Assembly: GCA_031963045.1 (NCBI GenBank)
Contig: JASSUK010000013.1
Coordinates: forward strand, 1-35,080
Origin: JASSUD01 sp031963045
GTDB lineage: Bacteria; Pseudomonadota; Gammaproteobacteria; Burkholderiales; Burkholderiaceae
Length of the DNA stretch: 35,080 nucleotides
Direction: 5' to 3'
Shown: positions 27,201-34,222 of the stretch, piece after piece
Layout of the letters: each line of letters opens with the position of its first letter
Numbering within the stretch: the first letter of the stretch is position 1
Position numbers and translations under genes: made by a program
Notes under the pieces: generated by a model
What the model saw: the letters and a program-made list of their open reading frames with translations, nothing else
Databases searched by the model: none
What the model was told of the DNA's origin: nothing

Positions 27201-27556
27201 TCGATAAAGATGAGAATACGCCATTAGATTTAGCTGATGTAAAAAATCATATTCAAGTTATGCGCATTATAGCTGATAAGATGTCTAATATTAAAATTAG
27301 AGCAGAGCATCATGATCATGATAGCAAGAAAGTGAATTTTCTGAAGCTGCAGTCAGCTATAAAAAGTAGAAATTCGCAAGCTGTTTTAAGTTTGCTTAAA
27401 GATGAAGCATATACTGAAAATTATAGTGAGACCGATAAAAAAATAGCATGGTCTGAGGCTAATGCACCGCTGCCACATGATCAAGGGGATAAATATAAAT
27501 CTTCGCATAAATCAATGCAACAAGATGATTTTCAATCTATAAATCGTCTTTTATAG
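21278..27556 (+). CDS. NLR-like protein: NACHT NTPase with pentapeptide, WD40 and ankyrin repeats
   Basis: 2,092 aa. A TPR-like start (about 20-115) is followed by a Pro-rich linker (about 120-180), a helical HEAT-like domain (about 185-600) closing with PPAWDPVW (589-596), and a NACHT domain with Walker A GEAGLGKST (693-701), Walker B FILDGFDEI (D768, D771, E772) and IITSRPEYL. The NACHT-associated helical part (about 830-1090) leads to pentapeptide repeats (about 1105-1157), some 15 WD40 units (about 1165-1815, enough for two propellers) and four ankyrin repeats (about 1882-2005). This is the plan of STAND/NLR signalling ATPases: ligand sensed by the repeats, NTP-driven oligomerisation, output by the N-terminal domain. 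In bacteria such proteins serve phage defence or act on hosts; which applies is not shown. GGGGA precedes the ATG by 7 bases. Confidence 0.93.
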   Translation: MLGRITAKINELWKPPARTVERGREALQQADNYQKNQQFEQALSSLNTAKAALKHGVRCGREAESRPVLGEVYQKQAELWQRQKDFDVDVVRERYRKALEYFSDPAQKAAVQEMLDLLPGAHAPDTPQIKRHPTLPPSSVPPPTPIISTGIPAPFFVDPATPPASDPSHPSYALVEPDEITDTQHLAWCLQQTDCDGSQLALQKELSELVSLIIQKFKTADKTLACMQEAAALATIPRAESYGLLIDHTLKALDPKHVINITAVQGLVVIVRNCPATLLKKEGGIRAALWTKVLQVLMVLLDDIHKDDPVPVQELLQGISQLLDAMVQAGVTGISRTKLQQPLYKLLRDEKTLNPKNNIALSWQMHYACEALAYIPNDESTMDSVLRCLFAVGKGVGSLAKAIKGVDTDSLMQSFGNLHEAFTAAQEFVSSAAKFNELKEAIQNVLEVGDSFEEAGADIQNRQRRTGWYVALQCMEPLIQANQLEKFEKLVRESAYRQDANFLQGVCQCLERLVCTQKDKAVQEKAIQFLQSLRDDTVHWVKEERVLSQVTSFMFKSGVTRVKEHAEDALKRLEARTAPLSESDNVYVPPAWDPVWEKRPPTKLLEAARRKLTIPLEEQLLKSLYANIQKLQTMYLTGLQQDNEIRDALAHYVPPDGVLMTALNYDAENRFNLNEKVRDFLGQDTKQVLLLLGEAGLGKSTFNRHLVCSLWEAYTTNPDNDPVPVFIALSGIKSSSGNLVTAFFESQGFSREQIEMLRATRRLVFILDGFDEIKQPERAFYTDNQLGDWPKAKVIITSRPEYLGRGYQSKFHPSGRPEILQEYQLAPFSEKLIGQYVEKYAEAYPESLWTAEQYKEVLKKPDLSALVSNPLLLKMALSVLSKSKEGQLAQEQRFTRIALYDQFVKNWFDLSKKRLERIQLPHTQREEFRRMDSSDFARFGVRFSKEFAKAQYRAGEVATTYVAADYAFSEEEGATSQQPDWRKRFLSDDNPKYVLMRLNAPLIRQGDQYRFIHKSIRDYFVARALLEPGQAQQEVSKEALFNQLNLVKDPAVLGFLAERVEPEPKLKEQLFTWIDASKRNTEFQTAAANALSILVRARVPLSGRNFNGIHAGGADLSYGVFDHTQFEGADLSRVNFQGAWLREANLRGANLTGISFGQGPILKVEDDIRACCYSPDGSWLAVGIGEVQKTGRIQLYQAETLEFQGTFEGHTGDVTSVTFSPNGKWLASGSTDNTVKLWLVAKRRLVGTFGEPVSLDLINSELFYPSGVISMAFSRDSQWLASGSRDRTVKLWSLEEDRLRLQHTFEGHQEEVNSVTFSPDDKWLTSSSRDNTVKLWSVAERRLLRTLEGHLHSVESEEFSPHRDWGPIGMLLSESELEQIIRWRDEGMYSVTFSPDSKWLASGSYDHEVMLWRVETDGVWRQYTFKEHTGCVNNVTFSPDGRWLASGSRDKTVKLWSVKENGLSLQQTFEGHQKEVNSVMFSSDSQYLVSSDFGKEIRLWSIETNKRGLRPAFEGHSAEVKSVAFSPDGKWLASGSMDNTVKLWSVAMGSAELKHTFTEHPKWVTSVAFSPDGKWLASGSGDTTVRLWSVEPDKPEGWGLVHTFKGHTDFVQCVTFSPDDGLLLASGSMDKTVKLWSVAADDRRLLSTIRGHIRDLFEVDNVTFSPDGKWLAWSTGGEVSLLMQTDNTPIIFKGHPYITTSMTFSPNSKWLASSSLDKAIKLWSMELEPETFLQGPTLEGHTDSVRCVMFSPNGKWLASGSDDETVRIWSVDTGECLAVIKGFVGPVFSVAWQKSPESKALLATSGLDKAVRLWQVEPHGNSLQIRLRWTSHQAALTAAGMNVENALGLSPQNTSLLKQLVSNSKEKTVPPLDLSQNPPAYPVHHAVEAGNIDLLKAILSDNEININQLNKDNKTALHIATQNNKIKMMQVLIEKGANVDARDSQQRTPLHYAADMGNAKATTILFYYGASYYVVDKDENTPLDLADVKNHIQVMRIIADKMSNIKIRAEHHDHDSKKVNFLKLQSAIKSRNSQAVLSLLKDEAYTENYSETDKKIAWSEANAPLPHDQGDKYKSSHKSMQQDDFQSINRLL
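25840..26017 (+). repeat. Near-identical WD40 coding repeats
   Basis: A 46-base stretch is identical at 25840-25885 and 25972-26017, a period of 132 bases or 44 codons. Each encodes SVAFSPDGKWLASGS. Neighbouring units share shorter identical blocks. Identity at the DNA level inside a coding repeat indicates recent duplication or gene conversion. Confidence 0.85.
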
Positions 27557-27778
27557 GTAAGAAGATTGAACGGTTTGTTCATTGTGAGGGTCGAGCAGCC
27601 GTTTTGTTTGAATTTCTGAGAATAGTGCCTACGGTGGTGATTGTAAAAGGTGAGCAAATTATTACTGACAACCAAAGCATGAAATACGCCACTTTTAATA
27701 AAAGAAATATTCATTAAAATTTTTTAATTTATTAAATAATTAATTAACTAAATTAGATAGATTTGAAGTGAGGGAAAG

Positions 27779-29617
27779 ATGCCGAGGGTTCAGGTTGCCA
27801 CATCAGGCTCAGGAGGGTATTTTGCATGTTTACATCCAGAAAGTATTAATAGATTTTTGGATAATTTATCAAAGGAAATACAATCTACTATAGATTCGAC
27901 TAGAGATTTGCAAGGAGAAAAGGAGAAGCATATTTCCAAAAAAATTAAATTACTAAATGAAGCTGAAAGTAATTTAATTCAAAATTATAATTATTTTTCT
28001 GATGTGGATGGTATTAATAAAAAACTATCAGATATATACTTAAACAGGGGCAGGGCTTTATTTTTAATAAAGAAAGTAAAGGAAGCGCATAATGATTATA
28101 TAAAAGCATCAATACTTGGTTTGCAAGATCCAATAAGTGAAGAAATATTATTATCTTCTATTTTGGAGGCTGATGAAAAAAACAAGGTAGAGCAGCATAA
28201 ATTAGAGAAAATGTTCAATTTAATTTATCGAAAATATAAAAATGTAGAAATGAACACTACAGTGTCTTCTTCATTTTTTACAGAAAATCCTCTTTCTTCT
28301 AATTCGAGATCGGCGACTGAGGAATTGTCATCAACCCCAAAGGATAAAATTAAAAATACTCTACACTTAGCACTTTGTTTAGAATCACAATGCCCTTCAG
28401 TTAAACATCCTTTACATATTTTGGCGCGAGATATAATTGCAGCTTATAAGAGAGAAAAGACTAAAACTCCATCTTTAATACGTGAAATTATACCGTTAGC
28501 AAAAATCAAGGATCCTATTGTTCATGCTGATTTAATAAATGCTATTTTAGAAGATCTAAAGAGCAGTAGTATTCTGAATCCTTGGCTCATGCAGTCTTTG
28601 GCAGTAATTATTTATAATACTCCTAAAGATTTATTCTGCAATGAAAATAAAAGTTTAAGAAGAGAATTGTTTGAAAATTTAGTGGCAATTTTGGAATTTT
28701 CAATTAAACATTTGGAAAACGATTCTCCATTAACGAATGAGCTTAAAATTAAAGCATTGTTAATGCCTGTAGCACAATTTTTAGATAGGATCATAATAAA
28801 TGAATTTTTTATTATTGACTATGAAAAATTATATAAGCCTCTTGAGCGAAAGCTGAATGAATTAAAGAATGGCAACCCCAATTTAGAGTATCAAGCAGGC
28901 TATGCGCTTCAAACATTATATTATATTAACAATAATAAAGATCTTAAAAAAGATTTGCTAGAAAAAGGTCTTAAAGTAGTTGCTGCTCCTATATATCTTG
29001 GCTCAGCTATAAAAAACCTTGATCCGGATAAATTTTTAGAATTTATTAACTATTCCTTGCAAGCGTTTTCAATTATTAAAGAAAGTTTAATTAAGAAAGG
29101 TGCATGGTATATAGATCTGCTTATCATAAATCATCTTTTTGAGCAAGGTAAAATAATTGAGCTTGAAAAATTTGCTTGGAATAGTATTTGTTGTCAAAAC
29201 AAATATTTCTTGCTGGGTTTTTGTGAATATTTAGCAAGAATCGCTCGTACTCAAGAATTTACTCAACCAGGCATTGCAAGACAGGCAAGAGATTTTTTGA
29301 TTAGCTTTGAGCGTGCTATTCATTGGGGGAGAAATGAAACTGTAATAGATAAAACAAAAGAGCTAGTGGACATGCTTGAAAATATTGAATTATATGCAGA
29401 TCGTAACAATACACCTCCAGTTTGGGATCCATGGTGGCAACTCTCTTCTAATGAAAATAGGTTATTAAATATCGCTCTTAGAAGAGAGCATAGCAGTCAA
29501 TCTCATATTTCTGATGATGCAAGAAAAGAAGGAATTAAACAAAGTCTCATACTGGCTGTAGAAAATGAAGAATGGGGAAAGGTTGATATTTATTTTGGAA
29601 TATTGAAAGATTGGTAG
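27779..29617 (+). CDS. Stand-alone paralogue of the NLR N-terminal domain
   Basis: 612 aa in AT-rich DNA. It lines up with the first 610 or so residues of the preceding NLR-like protein: a helical TPR-like start (LNRGRALFLIKKVKEAHNDY), a low-complexity linker, LALCLESQC (compare LAWCLQQTDC), a long helical repeat region, FLLGFCEYLARIA (compare FLQGVCQCLERLV), and near the end PPVWDPWW (546-553) followed by LLNIALRRE (compare LLEAARRK). It stops about 60 residues later without NACHT, WD40 or ankyrin parts. GAGGGA precedes the ATG. It could be a solo effector or regulator of the NLR, or an NLR gene truncated by decay downstream. Function unknown. Confidence 0.75.
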   Translation: MPRVQVATSGSGGYFACLHPESINRFLDNLSKEIQSTIDSTRDLQGEKEKHISKKIKLLNEAESNLIQNYNYFSDVDGINKKLSDIYLNRGRALFLIKKVKEAHNDYIKASILGLQDPISEEILLSSILEADEKNKVEQHKLEKMFNLIYRKYKNVEMNTTVSSSFFTENPLSSNSRSATEELSSTPKDKIKNTLHLALCLESQCPSVKHPLHILARDIIAAYKREKTKTPSLIREIIPLAKIKDPIVHADLINAILEDLKSSSILNPWLMQSLAVIIYNTPKDLFCNENKSLRRELFENLVAILEFSIKHLENDSPLTNELKIKALLMPVAQFLDRIIINEFFIIDYEKLYKPLERKLNELKNGNPNLEYQAGYALQTLYYINNNKDLKKDLLEKGLKVVAAPIYLGSAIKNLDPDKFLEFINYSLQAFSIIKESLIKKGAWYIDLLIINHLFEQGKIIELEKFAWNSICCQNKYFLLGFCEYLARIARTQEFTQPGIARQARDFLISFERAIHWGRNETVIDKTKELVDMLENIELYADRNNTPPVWDPWWQLSSNENRLLNIALRREHSSQSHISDDARKEGIKQSLILAVENEEWGKVDIYFGILKDW

Positions 29618-30067
29618 GCTAGCGATTGAGCCTGACACAATATTAGAACCATCCTAAAGTAGTAGTCAACCTTACCTCCTGCCCAATTCAGCTGTGGCTG
29701 CAGCGATGGAATATTGTGCTTAAAAGTATGTGCTACAGAAAAATATCAGTAGATATTGCTGGAGAGCTTAACTACTAATGAGGACAGCCGGAAAAAATAT
29801 TGATAATTTTAGAATTTAAAAAAATTTAATCTGTATAAATTAATGGATTAGACGTTGTCTTCAATGGACGCTGGCTCTACAGATGTAAAAACCCCGCGCA
29901 TCATGTCGAGGTTGAGAAAAAGCTGGGACAGGGCGCCTGGCAGAGAAACCCCTTATTTTGGCTGAGCGTGCTATGTATATTTATAAAGGCGCGGGGGCCT
30001 AGCCTGTTCTACAAGCATTATCTGGTTCTACAATTACAAAATCCAGTCCTCGCAACCACTATATATA

Positions 30068-30090
30068 AGCCTTCCAGTTGGAAGGTTTTT
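30068..30090 (+). terminator. Possible Rho-independent terminator
   Basis: CCTTCC, loop AGTT, GGAAGG, then TTTTT. The stem extends by an A-T and a G-T pair. It is about 450 bp downstream of the 612-aa gene, so it may have served a gene now lost. Confidence 0.6.
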
Positions 30091-30809
30091 GGTTGTGTAC
30101 TGGTTGGGCTTTTGAGGGACTATTTATAATATCTAGAGAGATTGTTAAAAACGCCTGATGCACTGAACCCAGATGAGCATGAAATGCTAGGCGATGAAGA
30201 GATCGACTATACCGTTCCCGAGAAAAAAGTATTCACAGGTGCATTAGTGAAGACGGGTACTACGAAAACAGCTTTCTCAAAGGCAGTATCAAAGTTTTTT
30301 TGTAATCGCTTACAACGGTCATCGATAGCGGCAAGCAAGAGTTATAGGCCGGTTATCGTTGTCAGTACCAATTTGACGGGCCAATATAACGGGCAGCAAT
30401 CCAACGAATAGAGAGACTATACGTATACGTTCTATACACTTAGCAAAAATCTGTTTTATTTGGTGCGGACGTATTATTCGCAGCCATAGTGACAATAAAA
30501 AACGGTTACATCATGCAAGAAGTCCCTTCTGTATATAGATTATTAACTACGGGCAACATAGAATGACAATTTTATTGCTAATCTATCTTCGTAGATGTTA
30601 GAGATAGATTCGGATCCCTATTTATTAATGCAGAGCTGAAGTTTAGTAATTATGTGCCGTACATTTAAGTAATGCATGTGTCTTGTAGGTACCTTTCATC
30701 ATGCTTGATACGCCTCTCAATATCTATGGTGGCCTGTTAAAAAACGGCATTATTCGCAATTCCTTTCAAAATATCTCTCCTTTAAATTTCTCGAAAATCA
30801 TTTGAAAGT

Positions 30810-30868
30810 AAGGCTGTTCGGGGAATGTACACCGTCCAATTTTAACCAAGAACCACTCCACCGGCCCC
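30810..30868 (+). repeat. Degenerate repeat, right copy
   Basis: Same orientation as the left copy at 20770-20826, sharing TCGGGGAAT and TCCAATTT and ending in CCGGCCCC (left: TCGGACCC). The two bracket the NLR gene and its paralogue. Confidence 0.5.
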
Positions 30869-30916
30869 GATTTTCTTCTGCTTTTCCTAAGAATGGTAGT
30901 TTTTTTACACACATTC

Positions 30917-31807
30917 TTAAGCAAAATTTTTTGTGTTGGCATTGCTTAAAATGTGGACTACTTCAGTATGTCCCCTAGCCTGTGCTAAATCCAGCGGTGT
31001 TTTTCCATCGCAATCTCTTATTCTTAAAGAAGGTTGTGCACCAAGCTTAAGCAGGGTTTTAACCATTTCCTTGTCCCCATCTTTAGCAGCGAAGTGCAAT
31101 GGAGTTCCATAAGTCATGGTATCGCTATCAGGAGTATTTATGAAGAGTCCGCTCTGCACCATAGCCGTGATAATGGTCTCTTGTTTTTTCTGAATGGCTG
31201 CTTCTATTCCTAATTCAATATGTTCCTCCTCAATACACGATAAAGCTTTTAGGTCAAGCGATATCCCACAAACTAATCGCAGTATGGCTCCCTCAGAAAG
31301 GAGGTGTTTTTTATGAATGGGCTGTAGCTCTACTCCTTCAAATTGCTCCCTTTTTAATACATGTAGATCCACTAGAATATCTGGCTCTTTTTTAGAAAGA
31401 TTTAATGACTCAAGTAGTTTTACCACACTAGGAATGCGTACTCCTTTAGGAATATTAATTTCATTTGCTAGATGTTGACGTACTATGGCACGTAATTGAT
31501 CTGAGGCATAAGAAATTCCATCTTCTTCATGCATAAAGTTATATGCCTCAACTTTATTTTCGAATAGTCCTAACCATGGTTTATGGAGATCAGTATATTC
31601 ATGATAAGCCAATTGACAAGTAAGGCTCAGAGAAACTATATCGTTATGTGGTAAATTTTGTAAAATATTGCACATCAATTCAGTCGGTATTTTTAGTAAT
31701 TTGCTTTCTTGTTTTGATGCTTTTATAGATGGTTTTAAAGGTTTTGGGTAGGTATTTTTTTTAGGTGTATACGTCGCCAAGTAAGGGTTAATTGATAAAT
31801 CTGCCAT
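30917..31807 (-). CDS. F-box and ankyrin-repeat protein (eukaryote-like putative effector)
   Basis: 296 aa. After a Lys/Pro-rich leader, an F-box is clear at about residues 37-80: LLKIPTELMCNILQNLPHND, then IVSLSLTCQLAYHEY and a terminal W. The middle is helical. The end (about 228-290) has two ankyrin repeats (TYGTPLHFAAKDGDKEMVKT, DGKTPLDLAQARGHTEVVHI). In eukaryotes the F-box binds Skp1 in SCF ubiquitin ligases and the second domain recruits substrate. Legionella AnkB uses the same pair of domains inside host cells. I chose the ATG at 31807, 7 bases after AGGAGT; a GTG three codons upstream is less likely. It follows the ShET2-like gene by 72 bp on the same strand. A secretion signal is not visible. 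Confidence 0.82.
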   Translation of the reverse strand: MADLSINPYLATYTPKKNTYPKPLKPSIKASKQESKLLKIPTELMCNILQNLPHNDIVSLSLTCQLAYHEYTDLHKPWLGLFENKVEAYNFMHEEDGISYASDQLRAIVRQHLANEINIPKGVRIPSVVKLLESLNLSKKEPDILVDLHVLKREQFEGVELQPIHKKHLLSEGAILRLVCGISLDLKALSCIEEEHIELGIEAAIQKKQETIITAMVQSGLFINTPDSDTMTYGTPLHFAAKDGDKEMVKTLLKLGAQPSLRIRDCDGKTPLDLAQARGHTEVVHILSNANTKNFA

Positions 31808-31879
31808 TGCAGACACTCCTAGTAAAGTGATCTTATACAGAGACTCCCTATTTTGCCTATTGTTAGAGAGATCAGCTAA

Positions 31880-33595
31880 TTATTCTTGCATATATTCAAT
31901 TTTTGAACTTGATTTTTCAGGAAGTTTTTTGATGGTATCTAATATTTCTGTAAATGTCTCTGATATTTCAGGGTTTGTTTTTTCTAAGAGGTTGCTCATT
32001 TCAGATTCATCACCATTGGTCATGAGGTCTATCATCTGAGTCTTCGTTAGCAAGCCTTCTTCATGAAAAATTATTAACATATCACCGAATGATTTTATTT
32101 TTTTATTGGTATTGTTTATGATTTTTGATTTTTCGATAGCGGTTTTATTTTCTAATGATTTTTTATCATTTTTTTGTAATGCATTGAAAATACCAGAGGT
32201 ATTATTGCTATCTTTTGCTGCTAGCAACTTCATTAAATTTTCAGTACCTAATGCATTATTTTTATTAAATTCTATCAATAGAGATCCAAATGCTGTGACT
32301 GTTAAAGGAGTACCTTCTTTTAGTATATCATTAAAATAAGGTGTCCCATTAGAAGTAGACTCAAGCAGCGCGGTGATCTGTGAAGTGTCTAGTCCTTCTT
32401 GATTTGCTTCTTGCAGTATATTTCCATAAGTTTTAATCTTTTTTTTATGTTCAGTCTGCGGAATATTTTTCAAGCCATCCGTTAAGCTTTCTGGCCTGGC
32501 AGTGAGTAAGTCCATTAGTTTTTTATTATCCAAAGCTCCTTCTTTCTTTGCGTCCAGCATCAATTTTCCTAAAGACTTTAAAGTGATGGATCGACTTTCT
32601 ATAAATGCCATATGAAAACCACGAACTCCATTTTTATGGGACATCTCTAATAATTTTTCCACATGCTCAGCATTCAAATTTCCCTTTTTATACTGATCCA
32701 ATACTAAGCTCCCCCATTTACGTATCGTACTATTAAGATCCGCACCGATTGCCTGGGACATGCCAGTAGATCGATCGGTGGAAGTTCCACCCTTGAGCAG
32801 TGAAATTCTTTCATCAGGAGTCTTACATTTATCAAGTTTTTCCTCTAACCAATCCAATGGTAACCCGGCATACATCAACTGGTAGGCTATTGTATGGTCA
32901 GCTTCTTCCGCAGGAGACAAAAACATTTCTACGGTCCGTTGCTTATTAGGCTGTGTTTGCGGATTTGATTCCTGCATCTCTACATCGGTAGATTGACTGT
33001 GTATATTCGCTCCTACTGGAGGATTAGATTCAGGAAGTTGATCTATCTCCATATCATTAGGAGAATATTTTAATTTTTTAGGTTCTATAAGATTACTTTC
33101 TTCAGGACTTAATCGACGTCCTTCTTTATCAGGCCTGCCAAAATCATTAGGTACTACAGTAAAGCATGAATGTTGTGATGGCTCCCCATCAATTGCTTTC
33201 CCATAATATAATTCCATGCGATGAGGAGATATAAACTCCTGAGCAGTCAATTTGTTTATGGAGCCTTCGCTGTTTATTGTATCGCCTTCCATGCTACTTA
33301 CAACGCGTTTATGAACAGCTATGTTATTGGGATCATAAAAATTTACCGCATATCTCTCTCCTTCAATATCTGTCTCAGCCTTAAATGAGAGTGTACATAC
33401 CATGGCATGTTTTGATGTCCCAATAAAATAATATTTTCTTTCGCCAGGCTTCATTGTCGTTACTTGCTGTTTAAAAAAATTATCCCATTGCGAATGCCCA
33501 ACAATATAATTTTCAGTAGTACCTCGCCTGAGATCCTCATAGAGGTCTAAATTTTCCTCTTTGACATTTTTAGTTATAAGCGATAGAGTTCCCAT
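31880..33595 (-). pseudogene. ShET2/EspL2-like type III effector, C-terminal part after an in-frame stop
   Basis: 571 codons. It has no ribosome site, and the frame is open for another 19 codons upstream until a single TAA (33653-33655). It is therefore the rest of the gene that starts at 34168, in the same frame. HAMVC (His63 of this part) and VNFYDPNN (Asp88) look like the His and Asp of the ShET2/EspL cysteine protease fold. The C-terminal half holds repeats of about 45 residues (AFGSLLIEFNKNNALGTENL, then LMKLLAAKDSNNTSGIFNAL) like those in ShET2/EspL2-family effectors, where the family acts on host death-signalling proteins. The cysteine lies before the stop, so neither half alone should be an active protease. 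Confidence 0.7.
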
Positions 33596-33652
33596 TTTAT
33601 TTAATCGAAATAATGACCGATTTATTGTATTCGAAGGGTTATTTTTCTTTTC

Positions 33653-34168
33653 TTAATCGTATGATCGTTGAATTAATATTTCCTGTACTGCGATTGAGTT
33701 ACAGTTTATTGGTTTATTACTACCAGGAAATTTTCCTTGGCCATTCAAGCGTATATTATTTGCAATATTACCTTTATCATTATAAGCAGGGTAGTAAACA
33801 TGATCTCTTGCTGTTGATGTGCCAATTTCTTCAGAATTCTCATTCTGACGATGTGAAATCGTTACCTTCCCTTTAGCGCCATTTCTTGGGGTGGAAACAA
33901 TAGTGCCTTGTGGTGCAATTACTGTTTTAAGCTTTTTGGCATCAGGTATTATAACTGTGTGGACAGATTCATCTAAATTTTGTTGGAATAAATTTATATT
34001 TCTTTCATTGGTTTTCTTGCATACTTCCTTCAGTCCTCCAAGTGTTTGATTCCCTTTAATGGCTGATTGCTGATTTTTTATTGAAGTAGATCTTGCTTGG
34101 CTAGATTTTTCGCGGGATGTTGTATATGTTGGTTTATACGTATTTCCAAAATTAATATCTTTGTCCAT
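33653..34168 (-). pseudogene. ShET2/EspL2-like type III effector, N-terminal part up to the in-frame stop
   Basis: 171 codons, ending in TAA at 33653. A Ser/Thr/Lys-rich, probably unfolded N-terminus (TYTTSREKSSQARSTS) fits a type III secretion signal. NKPINCNSIAVQEIL (Cys156) is the candidate nucleophile; read through the stop, His254 and Asp279 follow. EspL is reported to use Cys47, His131 and Asp153 (recalled from the literature), so both spacing and order are similar. AAGG lies about 10 bases before the ATG, inside the arm of a perfect 22-bp palindrome. The gene is broken unless the stop is suppressed or is a sequencing error. Confidence 0.68.
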
Positions 34169-34173
34169 AATAG

Positions 34174-34222
34174 TGCGCCTTAAATATAATTATATTAGTG
34201 ATATAATTATATTTAAGGCGCA
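34174..34222. promoter_or_regulatory. Perfect 22-bp inverted repeat upstream of the ShET2-like gene
   Basis: TGCGCCTTAAATATAATTAT... (34174-34195) and its exact reverse complement (34201-34222) are separated by 5 bases. It ends 5 bases before the start codon and contains the only plausible ribosome site (AAGG) plus TATAAT words on both strands. It could be an operator, a translation-blocking hairpin, or both. Confidence 0.7.

Larger units (their letters stand above)
29618..30916. other. Decayed intergenic stretch
   Basis: 1.3 kb without a convincing gene. An 89-codon frame (TTG at 30142 to 30411) is open, but it lacks a clear ribosome site and any recognised motif. The local base composition fluctuates, with GC-richer patches near 29880-30020, which suggests fragments of lost mobile or accessory genes. 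It contains a terminator-like hairpin at 30068-30090 and a degenerate repeat at 30810-30868. Confidence 0.5.

Noticed and set aside
30142..30411. 89-codon frame with TTG start
   Set aside because: No ribosome site, no recognised motif, and it lies within decayed DNA; kept only as a remark in the gap entry.
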